A stretch of 64,000 bases of DNA from Fuerstiella sp. (GCA_014238335.1 JABABI010000012.1:31999-95998), one strand, 5' to 3'; shown: positions 8,410 to 18,808, counted from the first letter of the stretch. Notes: generated by a model from the letters alone, not told the origin. Numbers and translations are program-made.

Positions 8410-10653
8410 ATGCGTAATCAGCCACTCAATTCAATCTTCCTTGAGCGTGACGCAGTCAGAGTTTCGTTGATCGATCCTCCGACCGCGTTTAGATTTCACC
8501 TGCTGCTGATTGCCTTTTGCGGCATCTGCGTTGTAATTATCGGTCGAATCGCATGGGTGCAGTTGCAGCTTCAGGATCGTTATCTGACGGCCCTGAATAC
8601 GACGTCCGCAGATTACGAAGTCATCCCGGCACGCGATGGGCGAATTCTCTCTGAATCATCTGCGGTGCTGGCTGCTGATGTGGATCAGTACTCTGTCCAG
8701 GTGCACTACCGCTGGCTGCAGGAACCGGCGGACGAAGCGTGGGTCGCTCGGCGTGTTAGAAGTCGACTGTCGCGCGAAGAACGTCGCGATGCTGACCTGG
8801 TCGAGCTTGCCCGGCAGAAAGTGATGGACGCACGAAAACGCATGTGGTCTCATTTGATGACAGTTACGAATCTGTCACTGCCCGACTTTCAGACAAAACA
8901 ACAGGCCATTCAGCGAAAAGTGACACGCATCTCGGAATCCGTCAACCGGCGTCACAGGATCAGCAACGCAGAATCCGGTGTGGGCGACACAGGATCGCGT
9001 GGAACGGAGAGTCCGCCAAACGGATTGCTGATGCAAATGGCGACAGTTGTGCGTTCGGCGCTGACAACGCCGCCGGGTGCCGGACGCGCGGCGACAATCG
9101 TGGTTCGTGAGGAAGAAACGTTTCATGAAATTGTGCCTGATGCACCATTTGCCGTGGCGGCTCGGATTCACGAACAGACGCACCTGCTGCCGGGAACCAG
9201 AGTCGTGGTTGGCAATCGGCGGACGTACCCACTTAATTACACGGCCAGTCACATCGTTGGCGCCAGAACGCTGGTGCGTGATGATGAGCGGAACGACCGA
9301 CTTCCTGCAGGTATTCGCCAACATGAATGGACGGCTCGAATCGGGCGGTTCGGTGTCGAACGCAGCTACGACCATCGGTTGCAGGGCATCCCCGGCCTGA
9401 GACACGTCGTGCGAAATCGCCGTATGGAAATTGTGGAATCGAAAATTGAACGCCAGCCTGTCAGTGGTCGTGATGTTGTGCTGACACTGGACGTCGATCT
9501 TCAGCGGCACGCCGAACAGTTGCTGGCCGAAACATTGCTGGATGCACCGGCAAACCTGCTTACACGGCAGGAAGATGACGACAGCGGAGCCGCGCAGCCC
9601 GTGCCCACAGGAGGCAGTATTGTTGTGATGGACGTCACGACCGGTCGATTGTCGGTCGCGGCGAGTGCTCCCGGTTTTAACCTCTCTCTGTTCACCGGCA
9701 GCAGTGATGCAGAATGGAACGCCGTCAATAAGGATCAGCGGCATCCTTTCATTTCTCGAATGATCGCGATGGCGGTGCCGCCGGGTTCGGTGATTAAACC
9801 GATTACGGCGATCGCCGCCCTTGAATCCGGACGGCTCAACCCCGATCAAGATTTTTTCTGCCAGGGATTTCTGACGCAACCGGATGAGCATCGTTGCCTG
9901 ATTTACCGGCTGTATGGTGGCGGACATGACAATATCACGCTGAAACGTGCTATTGCTCAGTCGTGCAACGTCTATTTTTTTTCTGCTGCGACGAAGATGG
10001 GCTTCCCGCCGTTGCGTGAGTGGTGTGCCCGATTCGGTTTGGGACGCGAATGCGGAATTGATCTGCCCTTCGAAGTGGCCGGGAACGTTCCCGGGGCACC
10101 CGCGACCGGATCTGACGACCAAAGCCGACTTGCACGCGAAGCCCTTGGGCTGGCCATCGGGCAGTCGAGTCTGACGGTGACCCCACTGCAAATGGTTCGA
10201 GTGATGGCGGCGATTGCTAACGGAGGCTGGCTGGTAACGCCCCACGTCGTCAGCGCTGATGGCATGGCACGCACTGCCACCGATATTGACGATCGTCCGC
10301 AGGATCTGTCACGGCGGCGGATTTCGGGGCTGACCGAGGAAACTCTGGCCAGAGTCCGAGAAGGACTTCGAGCTGTTGTCCAGGAACCATACGGCACCGG
10401 ATATAAGAACGTACGCCTGGAACAGGTCGAAATCGCTGGTAAGACCGGCACTGCAGAAACTGGTCCGGGCAAAGCAGATCACGCGTGGTTCGTCGGCTAT
10501 GTTCCTGCCGAGCAACCACAGTACGCGTTCGTCGTTGTGCTGGAACACGGTGGCTCGGGCAGCCGCGGAGCAGGACCGGTGACTCGGGAACTGGTGCAGA
10601 AAATGCTGGACAGTGATCTCGTGAGCGTAGCAGCAGGACGTCGTGAACAATAA
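8410..10653 (+). CDS. mrdA: Penicillin-binding protein 2 (elongasome transpeptidase)
   Basis: The start is set at ATG 8410, 11 bp after mreD; upstream codons in this frame lie inside mreD. The 747-residue product has one N-terminal membrane helix (about residues 30-52) and a class B PBP dimerisation domain with a long charged insertion (about residues 115-225). The transpeptidase domain shows all three active-site motifs: S460-V-I-K463, S518-C-N520 and K678-T-G. It cross-links peptidoglycan in the periplasm during lateral growth. With mreBCD this is strong evidence that the organism makes peptidoglycan. It converges with uvrB, 29 bp apart. Confidence 0.93.
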   Translation: MRNQPLNSIFLERDAVRVSLIDPPTAFRFHLLLIAFCGICVVIIGRIAWVQLQLQDRYLTALNTTSADYEVIPARDGRILSESSAVLAADVDQYSVQVHYRWLQEPADEAWVARRVRSRLSREERRDADLVELARQKVMDARKRMWSHLMTVTNLSLPDFQTKQQAIQRKVTRISESVNRRHRISNAESGVGDTGSRGTESPPNGLLMQMATVVRSALTTPPGAGRAATIVVREEETFHEIVPDAPFAVAARIHEQTHLLPGTRVVVGNRRTYPLNYTASHIVGARTLVRDDERNDRLPAGIRQHEWTARIGRFGVERSYDHRLQGIPGLRHVVRNRRMEIVESKIERQPVSGRDVVLTLDVDLQRHAEQLLAETLLDAPANLLTRQEDDDSGAAQPVPTGGSIVVMDVTTGRLSVAASAPGFNLSLFTGSSDAEWNAVNKDQRHPFISRMIAMAVPPGSVIKPITAIAALESGRLNPDQDFFCQGFLTQPDEHRCLIYRLYGGGHDNITLKRAIAQSCNVYFFSAATKMGFPPLREWCARFGLGRECGIDLPFEVAGNVPGAPATGSDDQSRLAREALGLAIGQSSLTVTPLQMVRVMAAIANGGWLVTPHVVSADGMARTATDIDDRPQDLSRRRISGLTEETLARVREGLRAVVQEPYGTGYKNVRLEQVEIAGKTGTAETGPGKADHAWFVGYVPAEQPQYAFVVVLEHGGSGSRGAGPVTRELVQKMLDSDLVSVAAGRREQ

Positions 10654-10682
10654 TGCGGGTTGCATGACCTCCATGCAATCTG

Positions 10683-12749
10683 TCACCGGCGCGCTGATTT
10701 TCTGCGTCGACCTTTTCTTGGCAGGCCGGATGAGGCGTTCTGCTTTTCTTCCGGAACCGGTTCGCCGATTTTCTTTTTCAGCTGATGCACGCGGTCGCGC
10801 AACTGAGCGGCTCGTTCGAAGTCCAGTTTCTCAGCAGCCTGCAGCATTTCCGCCTCCAGTTCGCGGATGAACTCTTCCGTGACGAATTGTTCTTCGTTGG
10901 TAATTCCGGCAGATTCGCGTTCAACTTTCCGCGCCGCAATTTCTTCTTCGATGCCGCGACGAATCGCCTTTTGAATGCTTGCCGGCGTGATGCCGTGTGT
11001 TTCATTGTAGGCCGTCTGCAGCTCGCGGCGCCGATTCGTTTCGTCGATCGCCTTCTGCATACTGTTTGTTACTTTGTCAGCATACAGGATGACCTCGGCA
11101 TTCACGTTTCGAGCGGAGCGTCCGATTGTCTGAATCAAACTGGTTGCACTGCGCAGGAAGCCTTCCTTGTCGGCGTCCAGAATCGCGACCAGCGACACTT
11201 CCGGAAGATCCAGGCCCTCGCGCAGAAGATTTACTCCGATCACCGCGTCGAAAACTCCCTCACGCAGCTCTCGCAGAATTTCGACACGTTCAACGGCTGT
11301 CAGTTCTGAGTGCAGCCATTGACAGCGAATGCCTTCCTCCTGCAGATATCCCGTCAGGTCTTCCGCAAGTCGTTTGGTCAGCGTCGTCACCAGAACGCGT
11401 TCGTTGACGTCTGCTTTCTGCCGAATGGCCTGCAGCAGGTGAGCTACCTGGCCCATTGCCGGAACGATATGGATGACCGGATCGATCAGGCCGGTTGGTC
11501 GAATCAGCTGCTCGACTACCTCTCCCTGAGTCAGCTCAAGTTCCCAGTCGGCCGGCGTTGCCGAAACCAGTAGCAGTTTTTTCTGCTTGTCATTCCATTC
11601 GTCGAACTGCAACGGCCGGTTGTCGAGAGCCATGGGAATACGAAAACCGTGTTCCACCAGTGTTGTCTTACGAGCTCGATCTCCCGCATGCATGGCTCGA
11701 ATCTGCGGAATCGTCGCGTGTGACTCATCCACGATCATCAAAAAGTCTTCGGGAAAGAAATCGTAGAGCGTGTACGGCGGTTCGCCAGGTTTGCGACCGG
11801 CCAGTGCCCGACTGTAGTTTTCAATACCTGGGCAGAAACCGGTTTCCTTCATCAACTCTATGTCGTAGCGAGTTCTTGCGGCCAGACGCTGTGCTTCCAG
11901 CAGCTTTCCTTCCCTGCGAAATACTTCCAGCTGTTCATCCAGTTCCTTGCGAATTTCGTCCAGAGCCGCTTCAACCCGACTTTGCGGCAGTACAAAGTGT
12001 TTTGCCGGGTAGATATAGATGTCCTGCAGCGATTGTGATTCCCTGCCACTGACCGGATCTATGATGCACAGTTTTTCAACTTCGTCTCCCCACAATTCAA
12101 TCCGATAAGCAAATTCTTCATAGGCAGGCCAGCATTCAATCACATCTCCCCGCACACGAAACTTGCTGCGCCCAGGATCGTAGTCGTTGCGGTCGTACTG
12201 AATGTCAATCAGTTTCAGCAACAGGGCATCGCGGTCGATTTGCTGACCGACATGCAGCGGGATCATCATCTCCAGATAATCTTTTGGCGATCCCAGACCG
12301 TAGATGCAACTGACTGTGGACACCACAATCACATCGTTACGACTTACCAGCGCGCTGGTGGCCAGCAGTCGCAGTCGATCGATTTCTTCATTGATGGACG
12401 CGTCTTTTTCAATGTAGATGTCGCGCTGAGGAATATAGGCTTCCGGCTGGTAGTAGTCGTAATAGCTGACGAAGTACGAGACGGCGTTATTGGGAAAGAA
12501 CTCCCGGAATTCCGCATACAACTGAGCGGCCAGAGTCTTGTTGTGAGACAGTACTAAAGTTGGCTTGTTCAATTTGGCAATTACGTTCGCCATCGTGAAA
12601 GTCTTGCCGGACCCTGTCACTCCCAGCAGCACCTGAGCCTTCTTGCCTTCATCAAATCCGCGTGCCAGCGAATCGATGGCTTTGGGTTGATCACCTGCCG
12701 GTGCAAATTCGCTGGTGATTTCGAAGGAACGATTACAGTTGTTTGGCAT
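10683..12749 (-). CDS. uvrB: Excinuclease ABC subunit UvrB
   Basis: The start at 12749 (MPNNCNRSFEITSEFAPAGD) matches the conserved UvrB N-terminus; the frame stays open upstream without domain content. The 688-residue product shows Walker A GVTGSGKT (43-50), the damage-probing beta-hairpin YYDYYQPEAYIP, helicase box DESH, the conserved GIENYSR and GRSARN segments, and a C-terminal UVR motif (LEAEMLQAAEKLDFERAAQL) that binds UvrC. UvrB verifies DNA lesions in nucleotide-excision repair. The 210-bp gap to the divergent kinase gene must hold both promoters; I could not identify a convincing LexA box. Confidence 0.97.
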   Translation of the reverse strand: MPNNCNRSFEITSEFAPAGDQPKAIDSLARGFDEGKKAQVLLGVTGSGKTFTMANVIAKLNKPTLVLSHNKTLAAQLYAEFREFFPNNAVSYFVSYYDYYQPEAYIPQRDIYIEKDASINEEIDRLRLLATSALVSRNDVIVVSTVSCIYGLGSPKDYLEMMIPLHVGQQIDRDALLLKLIDIQYDRNDYDPGRSKFRVRGDVIECWPAYEEFAYRIELWGDEVEKLCIIDPVSGRESQSLQDIYIYPAKHFVLPQSRVEAALDEIRKELDEQLEVFRREGKLLEAQRLAARTRYDIELMKETGFCPGIENYSRALAGRKPGEPPYTLYDFFPEDFLMIVDESHATIPQIRAMHAGDRARKTTLVEHGFRIPMALDNRPLQFDEWNDKQKKLLLVSATPADWELELTQGEVVEQLIRPTGLIDPVIHIVPAMGQVAHLLQAIRQKADVNERVLVTTLTKRLAEDLTGYLQEEGIRCQWLHSELTAVERVEILRELREGVFDAVIGVNLLREGLDLPEVSLVAILDADKEGFLRSATSLIQTIGRSARNVNAEVILYADKVTNSMQKAIDETNRRRELQTAYNETHGITPASIQKAIRRGIEEEIAARKVERESAGITNEEQFVTEEFIRELEAEMLQAAEKLDFERAAQLRDRVHQLKKKIGEPVPEEKQNASSGLPRKGRRRKSARR

Positions 12750-12959
12750 TGATGGGCACAATTTGCAATGTGTGGCAGGTACGCGACCCATGATTTCTAC
12801 CGCGAATCGATCACACCTGCCAGCAACGCCGTGTGTCATTGACTTATTGGACCCGGGAGTTGGACATTCCAGGATTGACACTGTTCATTCGCTCCCACTA
12901 CGCATTCCGCGTATGATCTGCTGAAGCTGATTTCTGTTGTTCGTCCGCGTTATGTCGTC

Positions 12960-15152
12960 ATGACCAACTCCAACCAAACCGAAGTTCAGGACGATGACGA
13001 GCGCGAAGGTTCTCGGCAGTTGAGTCTGCAGGAGAATGATCCGCCGTCCGAGATCGAAGGTTATTCCGTCATTCGTCGACTGGGAACCGGAGCGTACGGG
13101 ACGGTCTGGCTGGCTCGCGAAGATCGCACGGGCCGCATGGTGGCCATCAAGTACTATCCACATCGTCGTGGACTGAACTGGTCGTTGCTGAATCGCGAGG
13201 TTGAAAAACTGGCGACGCTGTACGCGTCACGAAACATTGTGCGACTGCTGGACGTCGGCTGGAATGCGGAACCTCCGTATTACGTCATGGAGTACGTGGA
13301 GAACGGTTCTCTGGGCGCGTACCTGGCCAGCGGCGCTTTAGGCGCCAGCGAAGCCGTTCGAATTGCTCAACAGGTGTGTGGTGCCTTGATTGAAGCTCAC
13401 GGTGCGGGCGTTCTGCACTGCGACCTGAAACCCGACAACATCTTGCTGGATGCTCAGTTCCAGGTACGACTGTGCGACTTCGGGCAGTCCAGAATGTCGC
13501 ACGAACAGAGTCCGGCGCTGGGGACACTGTACTACATGGCTCCGGAACAGGCGGATCTGGAAGCAATTCCTGATGCTCGCTGGGATGTGTATGCCGTGGG
13601 CGCGCTGTTGTATCACATGCTGACCGGGCAGCCGCCGTACCGTGAACAGTCAATTCAGAAGAAGCTGGAGCAGGCGGAATCGCTGCAAACGCGACTGACC
13701 ATCTACCGTGACCATATCGCCGCTGCGCCGGCACCACGAGCCCATCATTCGGTTCGCGGTGTCGACAGTCATCTAATCAGCATCGTGGATCGATGCCTGA
13801 CCGTCGATCCGACGGAGCGGCTGCCGAATGCGCAGGCCATTCTGGAAAAACTGAAAACTCGAGAACGCAACCGATCCCGTCGACCGTTGCTTCTGCTGGG
13901 AGTTCTGGGACCGATCCTGCTGATGACGGCGATGGTCCCGATATTTGTCAACGCTTTGCAAAACAACCTGCGGTTGATGGAACAGCAACTGGTCGCAGAC
14001 ACTCAGGAAAGCAATGCCCTGATCGCGCGGAGCCAGGCGAATTCGTTGCAGGAAGAACTGGAAGACCGGCTGCACGATCTGAAACGTGTTGTGGAGGAGG
14101 AAAAACTTGTTTTTCTGCTGACACAACTGATGGGTCAACCGACCGACGAAGTTGAAAAGCAGATGAAGCAGTTCCACAATGCGCCGTTTGCAGAACGTCC
14201 CGAATGGATGCAGCGACTGGACGCCGCTCATACAGCGGCAGATGAAGAAAACAGAGCCCGCCATAAGAACGAAGATACCAGTTGGTTTCTGACCGATGAC
14301 CATGGAACGCAGCTGTGGCGCCGTGATTACAGCGAAGCAACAATCGGAAAAAATTATGCCTGGCGAGATTATTTTCACGGGACGAATACACAGTATCAAA
14401 AGGGAGCAGCACCGGAGGGGATCCAGCCGATTGAAGAGGGCCATGTTTCGCTGGCGTTCAAAAGCGAAGTGACCAAACGCTACATGGTTGCTTTAAGCGT
14501 CCCGGTGCGTTCAGCCGACGGACGCGTAATCGGCGTTTTTGCGAGAACTGCCCATTTGGGAGGTCTGCAGACGGATTTAGGGAAGAAGATTCAGGGTTAT
14601 GGCTCCGATGCAGTCCGCCGGGCAATCGTATTGGCAGACCGTCGCGAAGGTCAGCTACTGGATCATCCCTACCTGACCGATGACTTTTTTCGTGATCGGT
14701 CAAAAGAGGAGGTCGACAAGACGTTTCGCAGACTCCAAATTAACGAAGGAATGCGCGCTACAATTGACGCACAGCTAACTGTGTCGGATCAGCCTGCACA
14801 GGAACATGAGGCCGGAAATCACTTTGTCGGCCGTGGAATATTTCACACAGATGCTTACGCGGACCCAGTGGGGCAACTGGATGACGAAGACGCGAAGTTC
14901 TACGACGATGTGTGGATCGCTACGATGTGTACGACAAAATCTGAGAAGATGCCATGGCTTGTGATCGTGCAGGGGAGGAAAGCGGAGGCGCTGCGTCCGG
15001 CGCAGACAATGGCTGATCGTACGACTCCTCAGGTATGGTACGCCGTGCTGGCCAGTATCGGGACAATGGCCACGATCTGGCTGTTTGTCTGGCACGCACT
15101 GGCCCGATCACAGGAGAGAAAGGTGCGTGGCGACGTTGCCGACAGAGCGTAA
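12960..15152 (+). CDS. Receptor-type Ser/Thr protein kinase with extracytoplasmic Cache/PDC-like sensor
   Basis: The 730-residue protein begins with a cytoplasmic Hanks-type kinase domain: Gly loop [10 protein letters not shown] (41-50), K64, catalytic loop HCDLKPDN (153-160, Cys in place of the usual Arg of HRD), DFG 173-175 and APE 194-196. A membrane helix (about 310-331) is followed by a coiled-coil-prone stretch and a large domain (about 335-690) with [19 protein letters not shown] and [15 protein letters not shown], typical of PDC/Cache ligand sensors. A second helix (about 693-714) ends in a short basic tail. It probably senses a periplasmic small molecule and phosphorylates cytoplasmic targets. 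Kinase assignment is firm; the sensor family is by motif reading. Confidence 0.9.
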   Translation: MTNSNQTEVQDDDEREGSRQLSLQENDPPSEIEGYSVIRRLGTGAYGTVWLAREDRTGRMVAIKYYPHRRGLNWSLLNREVEKLATLYASRNIVRLLDVGWNAEPPYYVMEYVENGSLGAYLASGALGASEAVRIAQQVCGALIEAHGAGVLHCDLKPDNILLDAQFQVRLCDFGQSRMSHEQSPALGTLYYMAPEQADLEAIPDARWDVYAVGALLYHMLTGQPPYREQSIQKKLEQAESLQTRLTIYRDHIAAAPAPRAHHSVRGVDSHLISIVDRCLTVDPTERLPNAQAILEKLKTRERNRSRRPLLLLGVLGPILLMTAMVPIFVNALQNNLRLMEQQLVADTQESNALIARSQANSLQEELEDRLHDLKRVVEEEKLVFLLTQLMGQPTDEVEKQMKQFHNAPFAERPEWMQRLDAAHTAADEENRARHKNEDTSWFLTDDHGTQLWRRDYSEATIGKNYAWRDYFHGTNTQYQKGAAPEGIQPIEEGHVSLAFKSEVTKRYMVALSVPVRSADGRVIGVFARTAHLGGLQTDLGKKIQGYGSDAVRRAIVLADRREGQLLDHPYLTDDFFRDRSKEEVDKTFRRLQINEGMRATIDAQLTVSDQPAQEHEAGNHFVGRGIFHTDAYADPVGQLDDEDAKFYDDVWIATMCTTKSEKMPWLVIVQGRKAEALRPAQTMADRTTPQVWYAVLASIGTMATIWLFVWHALARSQERKVRGDVADRA

Positions 15153-15184
15153 CCTGCCGGCTGCCAATGTACTGTGAATGCGGA

Positions 15185-15209
15185 GTACTTCGGCGAAGCC
15201 ACGAAGTAC
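15185..15209. repeat. CTTCG-type inverted repeat between convergent genes
   Basis: 8-bp arms GTACTTCG / CGAAGTAC (15185-15192, 15202-15209) with a 9-nt loop, between the kinase gene and convergent trmB. It shares a GAAGTCRC..ACTTCG...CGAAGT pattern with the element at 24331-24360, and may serve as a bidirectional terminator or REP-like repeat. Confidence 0.6.
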
Positions 15210-15248
15210 GGTGACTTCCATGGACCATTGCAAATCCGTGGTTCCCGG

Positions 15249-15884
15249 CTAACTGGACAACGATTTGCGCTGCCACAATCCGCGATAAATCGGCAGCCCC
15301 AGCTTGCGTTTCTTACGATGGAAGCTGGTTTGATAGTCCATGTCATGTTCCGGATCGCGTTCCTCCGGAGCCGGCAGCGTTTTGAAATCCGGTTGCCCGT
15401 CCATGAGCGACTGGATGATGTCAAAGTACTCGGCTACGTCGCTCCACGAATGTACATGTCCGCTGGGCTGAACGATATCTGACAGAATCTCAGTGAACTG
15501 CTGAGAAAACAACCGTCGTTTATGATGGCGTTTCTTCCACCACGGGTCGGGAAAATACACATGTGCCGAACTGACGGAATGTTTTTCGATCATCTTTGTC
15601 AGAACGATGTTGCAGTCGCCACCGATGACTCGGGCATTCTGCATTTGCTGCTTCTTCAGGCGTTCTGCGGTGCGGCGACCTTCGCGGTAGTCGATTTCCA
15701 GTCCCAGGTAATTGATGTCCGGGTTGTTCTGTGCCGCCGTAAACAAAAACAGACCTCGACCGCAGCCGATATCCAGCTCCACGGGGTTGTCGTTGCCAAA
15801 GAATTCCGACCAGACGATGGATTTGCCAACATCGTCTATGACCTGAAACCAGGGTTTCAGCGGTTTAATAGGAGCCGTTTGCAT
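15249..15884 (-). CDS. trmB: tRNA (guanine-N7-)-methyltransferase TrmB
   Basis: A 211-residue SAM-dependent methyltransferase of the usual TrmB size. The SAM loop is DIGCGRGLF and the family signature HVYFPDPWWKKRHHKRRLF is intact, followed by the conserved YQTSFHRKK near the C-terminus. It methylates G46 of tRNA variable loops. It is a single gene, convergent with the kinase gene and divergent from the DUF1501 gene. Confidence 0.95.
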   Translation of the reverse strand: MQTAPIKPLKPWFQVIDDVGKSIVWSEFFGNDNPVELDIGCGRGLFLFTAAQNNPDINYLGLEIDYREGRRTAERLKKQQMQNARVIGGDCNIVLTKMIEKHSVSSAHVYFPDPWWKKRHHKRRLFSQQFTEILSDIVQPSGHVHSWSDVAEYFDIIQSLMDGQPDFKTLPAPEERDPEHDMDYQTSFHRKKRKLGLPIYRGLWQRKSLSS

Positions 15885-16036
15885 GGCAGTACAGGATGTC
15901 TGTCGCGTTTGCTGTTTTCAATCCGCAGGCTGTCAAAACGCCCGAGTCGGGTCAAAGTGTTTCATTTTCCTGACTTCGCGACCGTGGTATGATGTTCAGT
16001 CTCGATTTACATGAGATTTCAAATCCGGCTTCCTCT

Positions 16037-17473
16037 ATGACCATCCATCACTGCCACCGCTTCCTGCCACTCGACGGTTCCCGCCGGGAAATGCTCCGGA
16101 AAAGTGCCACCGGATTTGGCGCCGTTGCCCTGACCGGTCTGCTCGGTGAGGCTAAACCAACTCTTGCGGAATCTGAGTCGAAACCATTTGCACCGAAAAA
16201 GACTCATTTCGATGCGAAAGCACGCAGCATCATTTTCCTGTACATGGACGGAGGCGTTTCACAGGTTGATTCTTACGATCCCAAGCCGCGTCTGGATGTG
16301 GAAAACGGGAAACCGTTTCCCACGAAAATCGAACCGACGCAGTTCAATAACATCGGCAATACGCTGGCAAGTCCGTGGAAATTCCAACAATACGGTGATT
16401 GCGGTACTCCGGTCAGTGACCTGTTTCCTCATACCGCACGCCACGTTGACGACATGGCCGTCGTACGATCCATGGTGTCCAACTTTCCGGAACACACGAA
16501 CGCCAACTATTTTCTGCACACCGGCCATGGTCAGCAGGGGCGTCCGGGAATGGGCGCCTGGTTCGGCTACGGACTGGGGACGGAATGCCAGGATCTGCCG
16601 CACTACGTAATTTTGAACGGTGGACTGATTCCACCCGGTGGTCTGGACAACTTCGGCAGCGGGTTTTTGCCAGCCAGTTATCAGGGGTCCGTTTTCGCCA
16701 ACAGTGATCCACCGGTTGCCGACATCAAACGCCGTGAAGCGACGGCGGCACTGCAGCGGCGCAAGCTGGATCTGATTCGTCAACTGGATCAGCAGACTCT
16801 GAAACGTTACGACCACGATGATCAGATTGAATCCGCGATCACCAATTATGAACTGGCAGCGCGGATGCAGCTGGCCGTGCCGGAACTGATGGACCTGGTT
16901 GAGGAAACTCGCCAGACGCAGGAAGCGTACGGCATGTTTGACGAGTATAAGAATACGGCGACATTCGGGCGGCAGTGTCTGATTGCTCGACGGTTAGTCG
17001 AACGTGGTGTTCGCTTTATTCAATTGACCTGTCCAGGCGGCAATGGTGATCGCTGGGACCAGCATGGCAATCTTAAAGACGGCCACACCAAGAACGCAAG
17101 AAGCGTCGATCAGCCGATCGGGGCATTGCTCGCTGATTTGAAAGAGCGGGGGCTGCTGGATTCGACGCTTGTTCTGTGGTCTGGAGAGTTCGGTCGCACT
17201 CCGTTCGCACAGGGCAGCGACGGGCGGGACCATAATCCGTTTGGCTTCTCGCTGTGGCTGGCTGGCGGTGGCGTGAAGGGCGGAACAATTTACGGTGCCA
17301 CCGACGAATTCGGCTACAAAGTTGTCGAAAACAAGGTCGAAATCCATGACCTGCATGCCACGATGCTGCATCTGTTCGGCATGGATCACGAGAAACTGAC
17401 GTATCGATTCAGTGGGCGTGACATGCGACTGACGGACGTTCATGGTCACGTCATCCATGACATCCTGTCCTGA
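16037..17473 (+). CDS. Secreted DUF1501 protein (Tat-type signal)
   Basis: The start at ATG 16037 is chosen because the twin-arginine-like segment SRREMLRKSATGFGAVALTG then falls near the N-terminus; an ATG at 15989 is possible. The 478-residue product carries DUF1501 hallmarks: [85 protein letters not shown], and a C-terminal DLHATMLHLFGMDHEKLTYR. The fold is alkaline-phosphatase/sulfatase-like; the reaction is not established. In planctomycetes such genes usually pair with PSCyt1/DUF1549 genes, but this copy stands alone. Confidence 0.88.
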   Translation: MTIHHCHRFLPLDGSRREMLRKSATGFGAVALTGLLGEAKPTLAESESKPFAPKKTHFDAKARSIIFLYMDGGVSQVDSYDPKPRLDVENGKPFPTKIEPTQFNNIGNTLASPWKFQQYGDCGTPVSDLFPHTARHVDDMAVVRSMVSNFPEHTNANYFLHTGHGQQGRPGMGAWFGYGLGTECQDLPHYVILNGGLIPPGGLDNFGSGFLPASYQGSVFANSDPPVADIKRREATAALQRRKLDLIRQLDQQTLKRYDHDDQIESAITNYELAARMQLAVPELMDLVEETRQTQEAYGMFDEYKNTATFGRQCLIARRLVERGVRFIQLTCPGGNGDRWDQHGNLKDGHTKNARSVDQPIGALLADLKERGLLDSTLVLWSGEFGRTPFAQGSDGRDHNPFGFSLWLAGGGVKGGTIYGATDEFGYKVVENKVEIHDLHATMLHLFGMDHEKLTYRFSGRDMRLTDVHGHVIHDILS

Positions 17474-17478
17474 CGCGG

Positions 17479-17521
17479 GGCGGCCCGCGAGCCGGTGCGA
17501 GCTGATGCTCGGCACATGTTG
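17479..17521. repeat. 43-nt post-stop repeat, copy A
   Basis: An ungapped 43-nt match (33 identical positions by eye) to 31039-31081. Both copies begin exactly five nucleotides after a stop codon. The core GTGCGAGCTGNNGCTCG can form a small hairpin. Confidence 0.6.
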
Positions 17522-17567
17522 GTTCGCTTCCGTTGGGCGCTTGATGCGACGCACCCTGCGCGGTTCG

Positions 17568-18524
17568 CTATCCGCGAGGATGGCATTTCTGATGGACACT
17601 CTTCAGCCGAGTGTGATCGACATGCGTGTATACCTGAGTCGTGCGGATGTTGGCATGGCCCAGCATTTCCTGAAGAGCTCGAATGTCCGCTCCGCCGGCC
17701 AGCAGGTGCGTGGCAAAGCTGTGGCGGAGTGTGTGTGGACCGATTTCCGTTCCACAACCAATGCGAGACGCATAGCGTTGAATGAGCTTCCAGATGGTTT
17801 CGCGGTTGACTCTTCGGCCACTGCGGGTGACGAACAGCCAGTCCGGGTCGGCAACGGCGTTCCGGACCATATCCGGACGTTCGAGATTGAGATAACTGAC
17901 GACGGTGTCGATTGCGACCGGCGTTAACGAAACCAGTCGCTGCTTGTTTCCCTTGCCCGTGCAGCGTGCGAAGCGTTCGTCCAGATTGATGTCCGCACGT
18001 TTCAGCCCCGTGACTTCAGAGACTCGGCAACCGGTGGCGTAAAGGACGGCAAGGATGGCTCTGTCGCGACGCGCGTAACGGTCATGAGCTCCGGTGGGTG
18101 CGTTCAGCAATTCATTGACCGCATCGGGGCTGAGAACCTTTGGAAGTCGCTGCCAGAGTTTCGGTGAACTGATCAGGTCAACGGCGCTGTCTGCCACCAC
18201 CGCTTCCAGCATTAGATAACGAAAGAACATGCGGATGGCCGCCAGGTTGCGGGCGATACTGGTACTGGCGAGGTCACGGTTCTGCAGATTTTCAAGAAAA
18301 GCAGTCAGAGTCGGAATGTCAATTTGATGGACGGTCCGACGAGTGCTGTCCCTGTTCCACTGAAAGAACTTTTGCAGGTCGTGGCGATAAGCTGCAAGGG
18401 TATTTGGCGACATGCCGCATTCGGCGTCCAGATACGCCAGAAATCCGGGTAACCAGGTAGCCGGGTCCTGAAATGTTTGGGCCGAAAATCGACTTCCGGA
18501 CGGTGGTTTCTTTCGGCGTGCCAT
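17568..18524 (-). CDS. Tyrosine recombinase XerC/XerD
   Basis: With ATG 18524 the protein has 318 residues, the usual Xer length; a GTG at 18551 would add nine. The N-terminal SAM-like domain (GMSPNTLAAYRHDLQKFFQW) and the catalytic domain with all active-site residues are visible: R167 (GCRVSE), K191 (GKGNKQR), H264/R267 (HTLRHSFATHLL), H290 (LGHANI) and nucleophile Y299 (QVYTHV). Xer recombinases resolve chromosome dimers at dif. No mobile-element context is seen, so a housekeeping Xer is more likely than an integrase. XerC and XerD cannot be told apart here. Confidence 0.92.
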   Translation of the reverse strand: MARRKKPPSGSRFSAQTFQDPATWLPGFLAYLDAECGMSPNTLAAYRHDLQKFFQWNRDSTRRTVHQIDIPTLTAFLENLQNRDLASTSIARNLAAIRMFFRYLMLEAVVADSAVDLISSPKLWQRLPKVLSPDAVNELLNAPTGAHDRYARRDRAILAVLYATGCRVSEVTGLKRADINLDERFARCTGKGNKQRLVSLTPVAIDTVVSYLNLERPDMVRNAVADPDWLFVTRSGRRVNRETIWKLIQRYASRIGCGTEIGPHTLRHSFATHLLAGGADIRALQEMLGHANIRTTQVYTHVDHTRLKSVHQKCHPRG

Positions 18525-18775
18525 ATTGATAGGTTCTGGAACGGGTTCCACGCACGCCCGTCACCCTGCCTGGCTACGCACGATTCCACTGGGAGTGAAA
18601 GTGCGGAAACGTTGAATGTGGCAATCCGGAATGAACGTAACAACTGCGTACGATGTCGATGTGTTCACTGGTCGCGAATGGTTGGTCGTGAATGAAAATC
18701 GCCGTCACCGTTCAGAGGGGGTTGAACGGAGACGGCGACAGTGAAACCGTTTTTCAACGGTGTTCGGACCTCTAT

Positions 18776-18808
18776 TAAAAGAAGCAATCAGAAATCCGAT
18801 TCTGCTTC
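18776..18808 (-). terminator. Probable terminator of the Nramp-like gene
   Basis: Read on the minus strand, GAAGCA...TGCTTC arms (18781-18808) with additional inner pairing are followed by TTTTAAT. It lies about 80 bp after the Nramp-like stop. No coding sequence is seen in 18525-18887. Confidence 0.6.

Noticed and set aside
8875..10245. 456-codon open frame on the minus strand opposite mrdA
   Set aside because: Lies entirely antisense to a PBP2 gene with intact catalytic motifs; its translation is rich in Arg/His/Cys and shows no domain.
17568..18524. Tyrosine recombinase as part of an integrated element
   Set aside because: No attachment-site repeats, cargo genes, tRNA boundary or composition change around it; better explained as chromosomal XerC/D.
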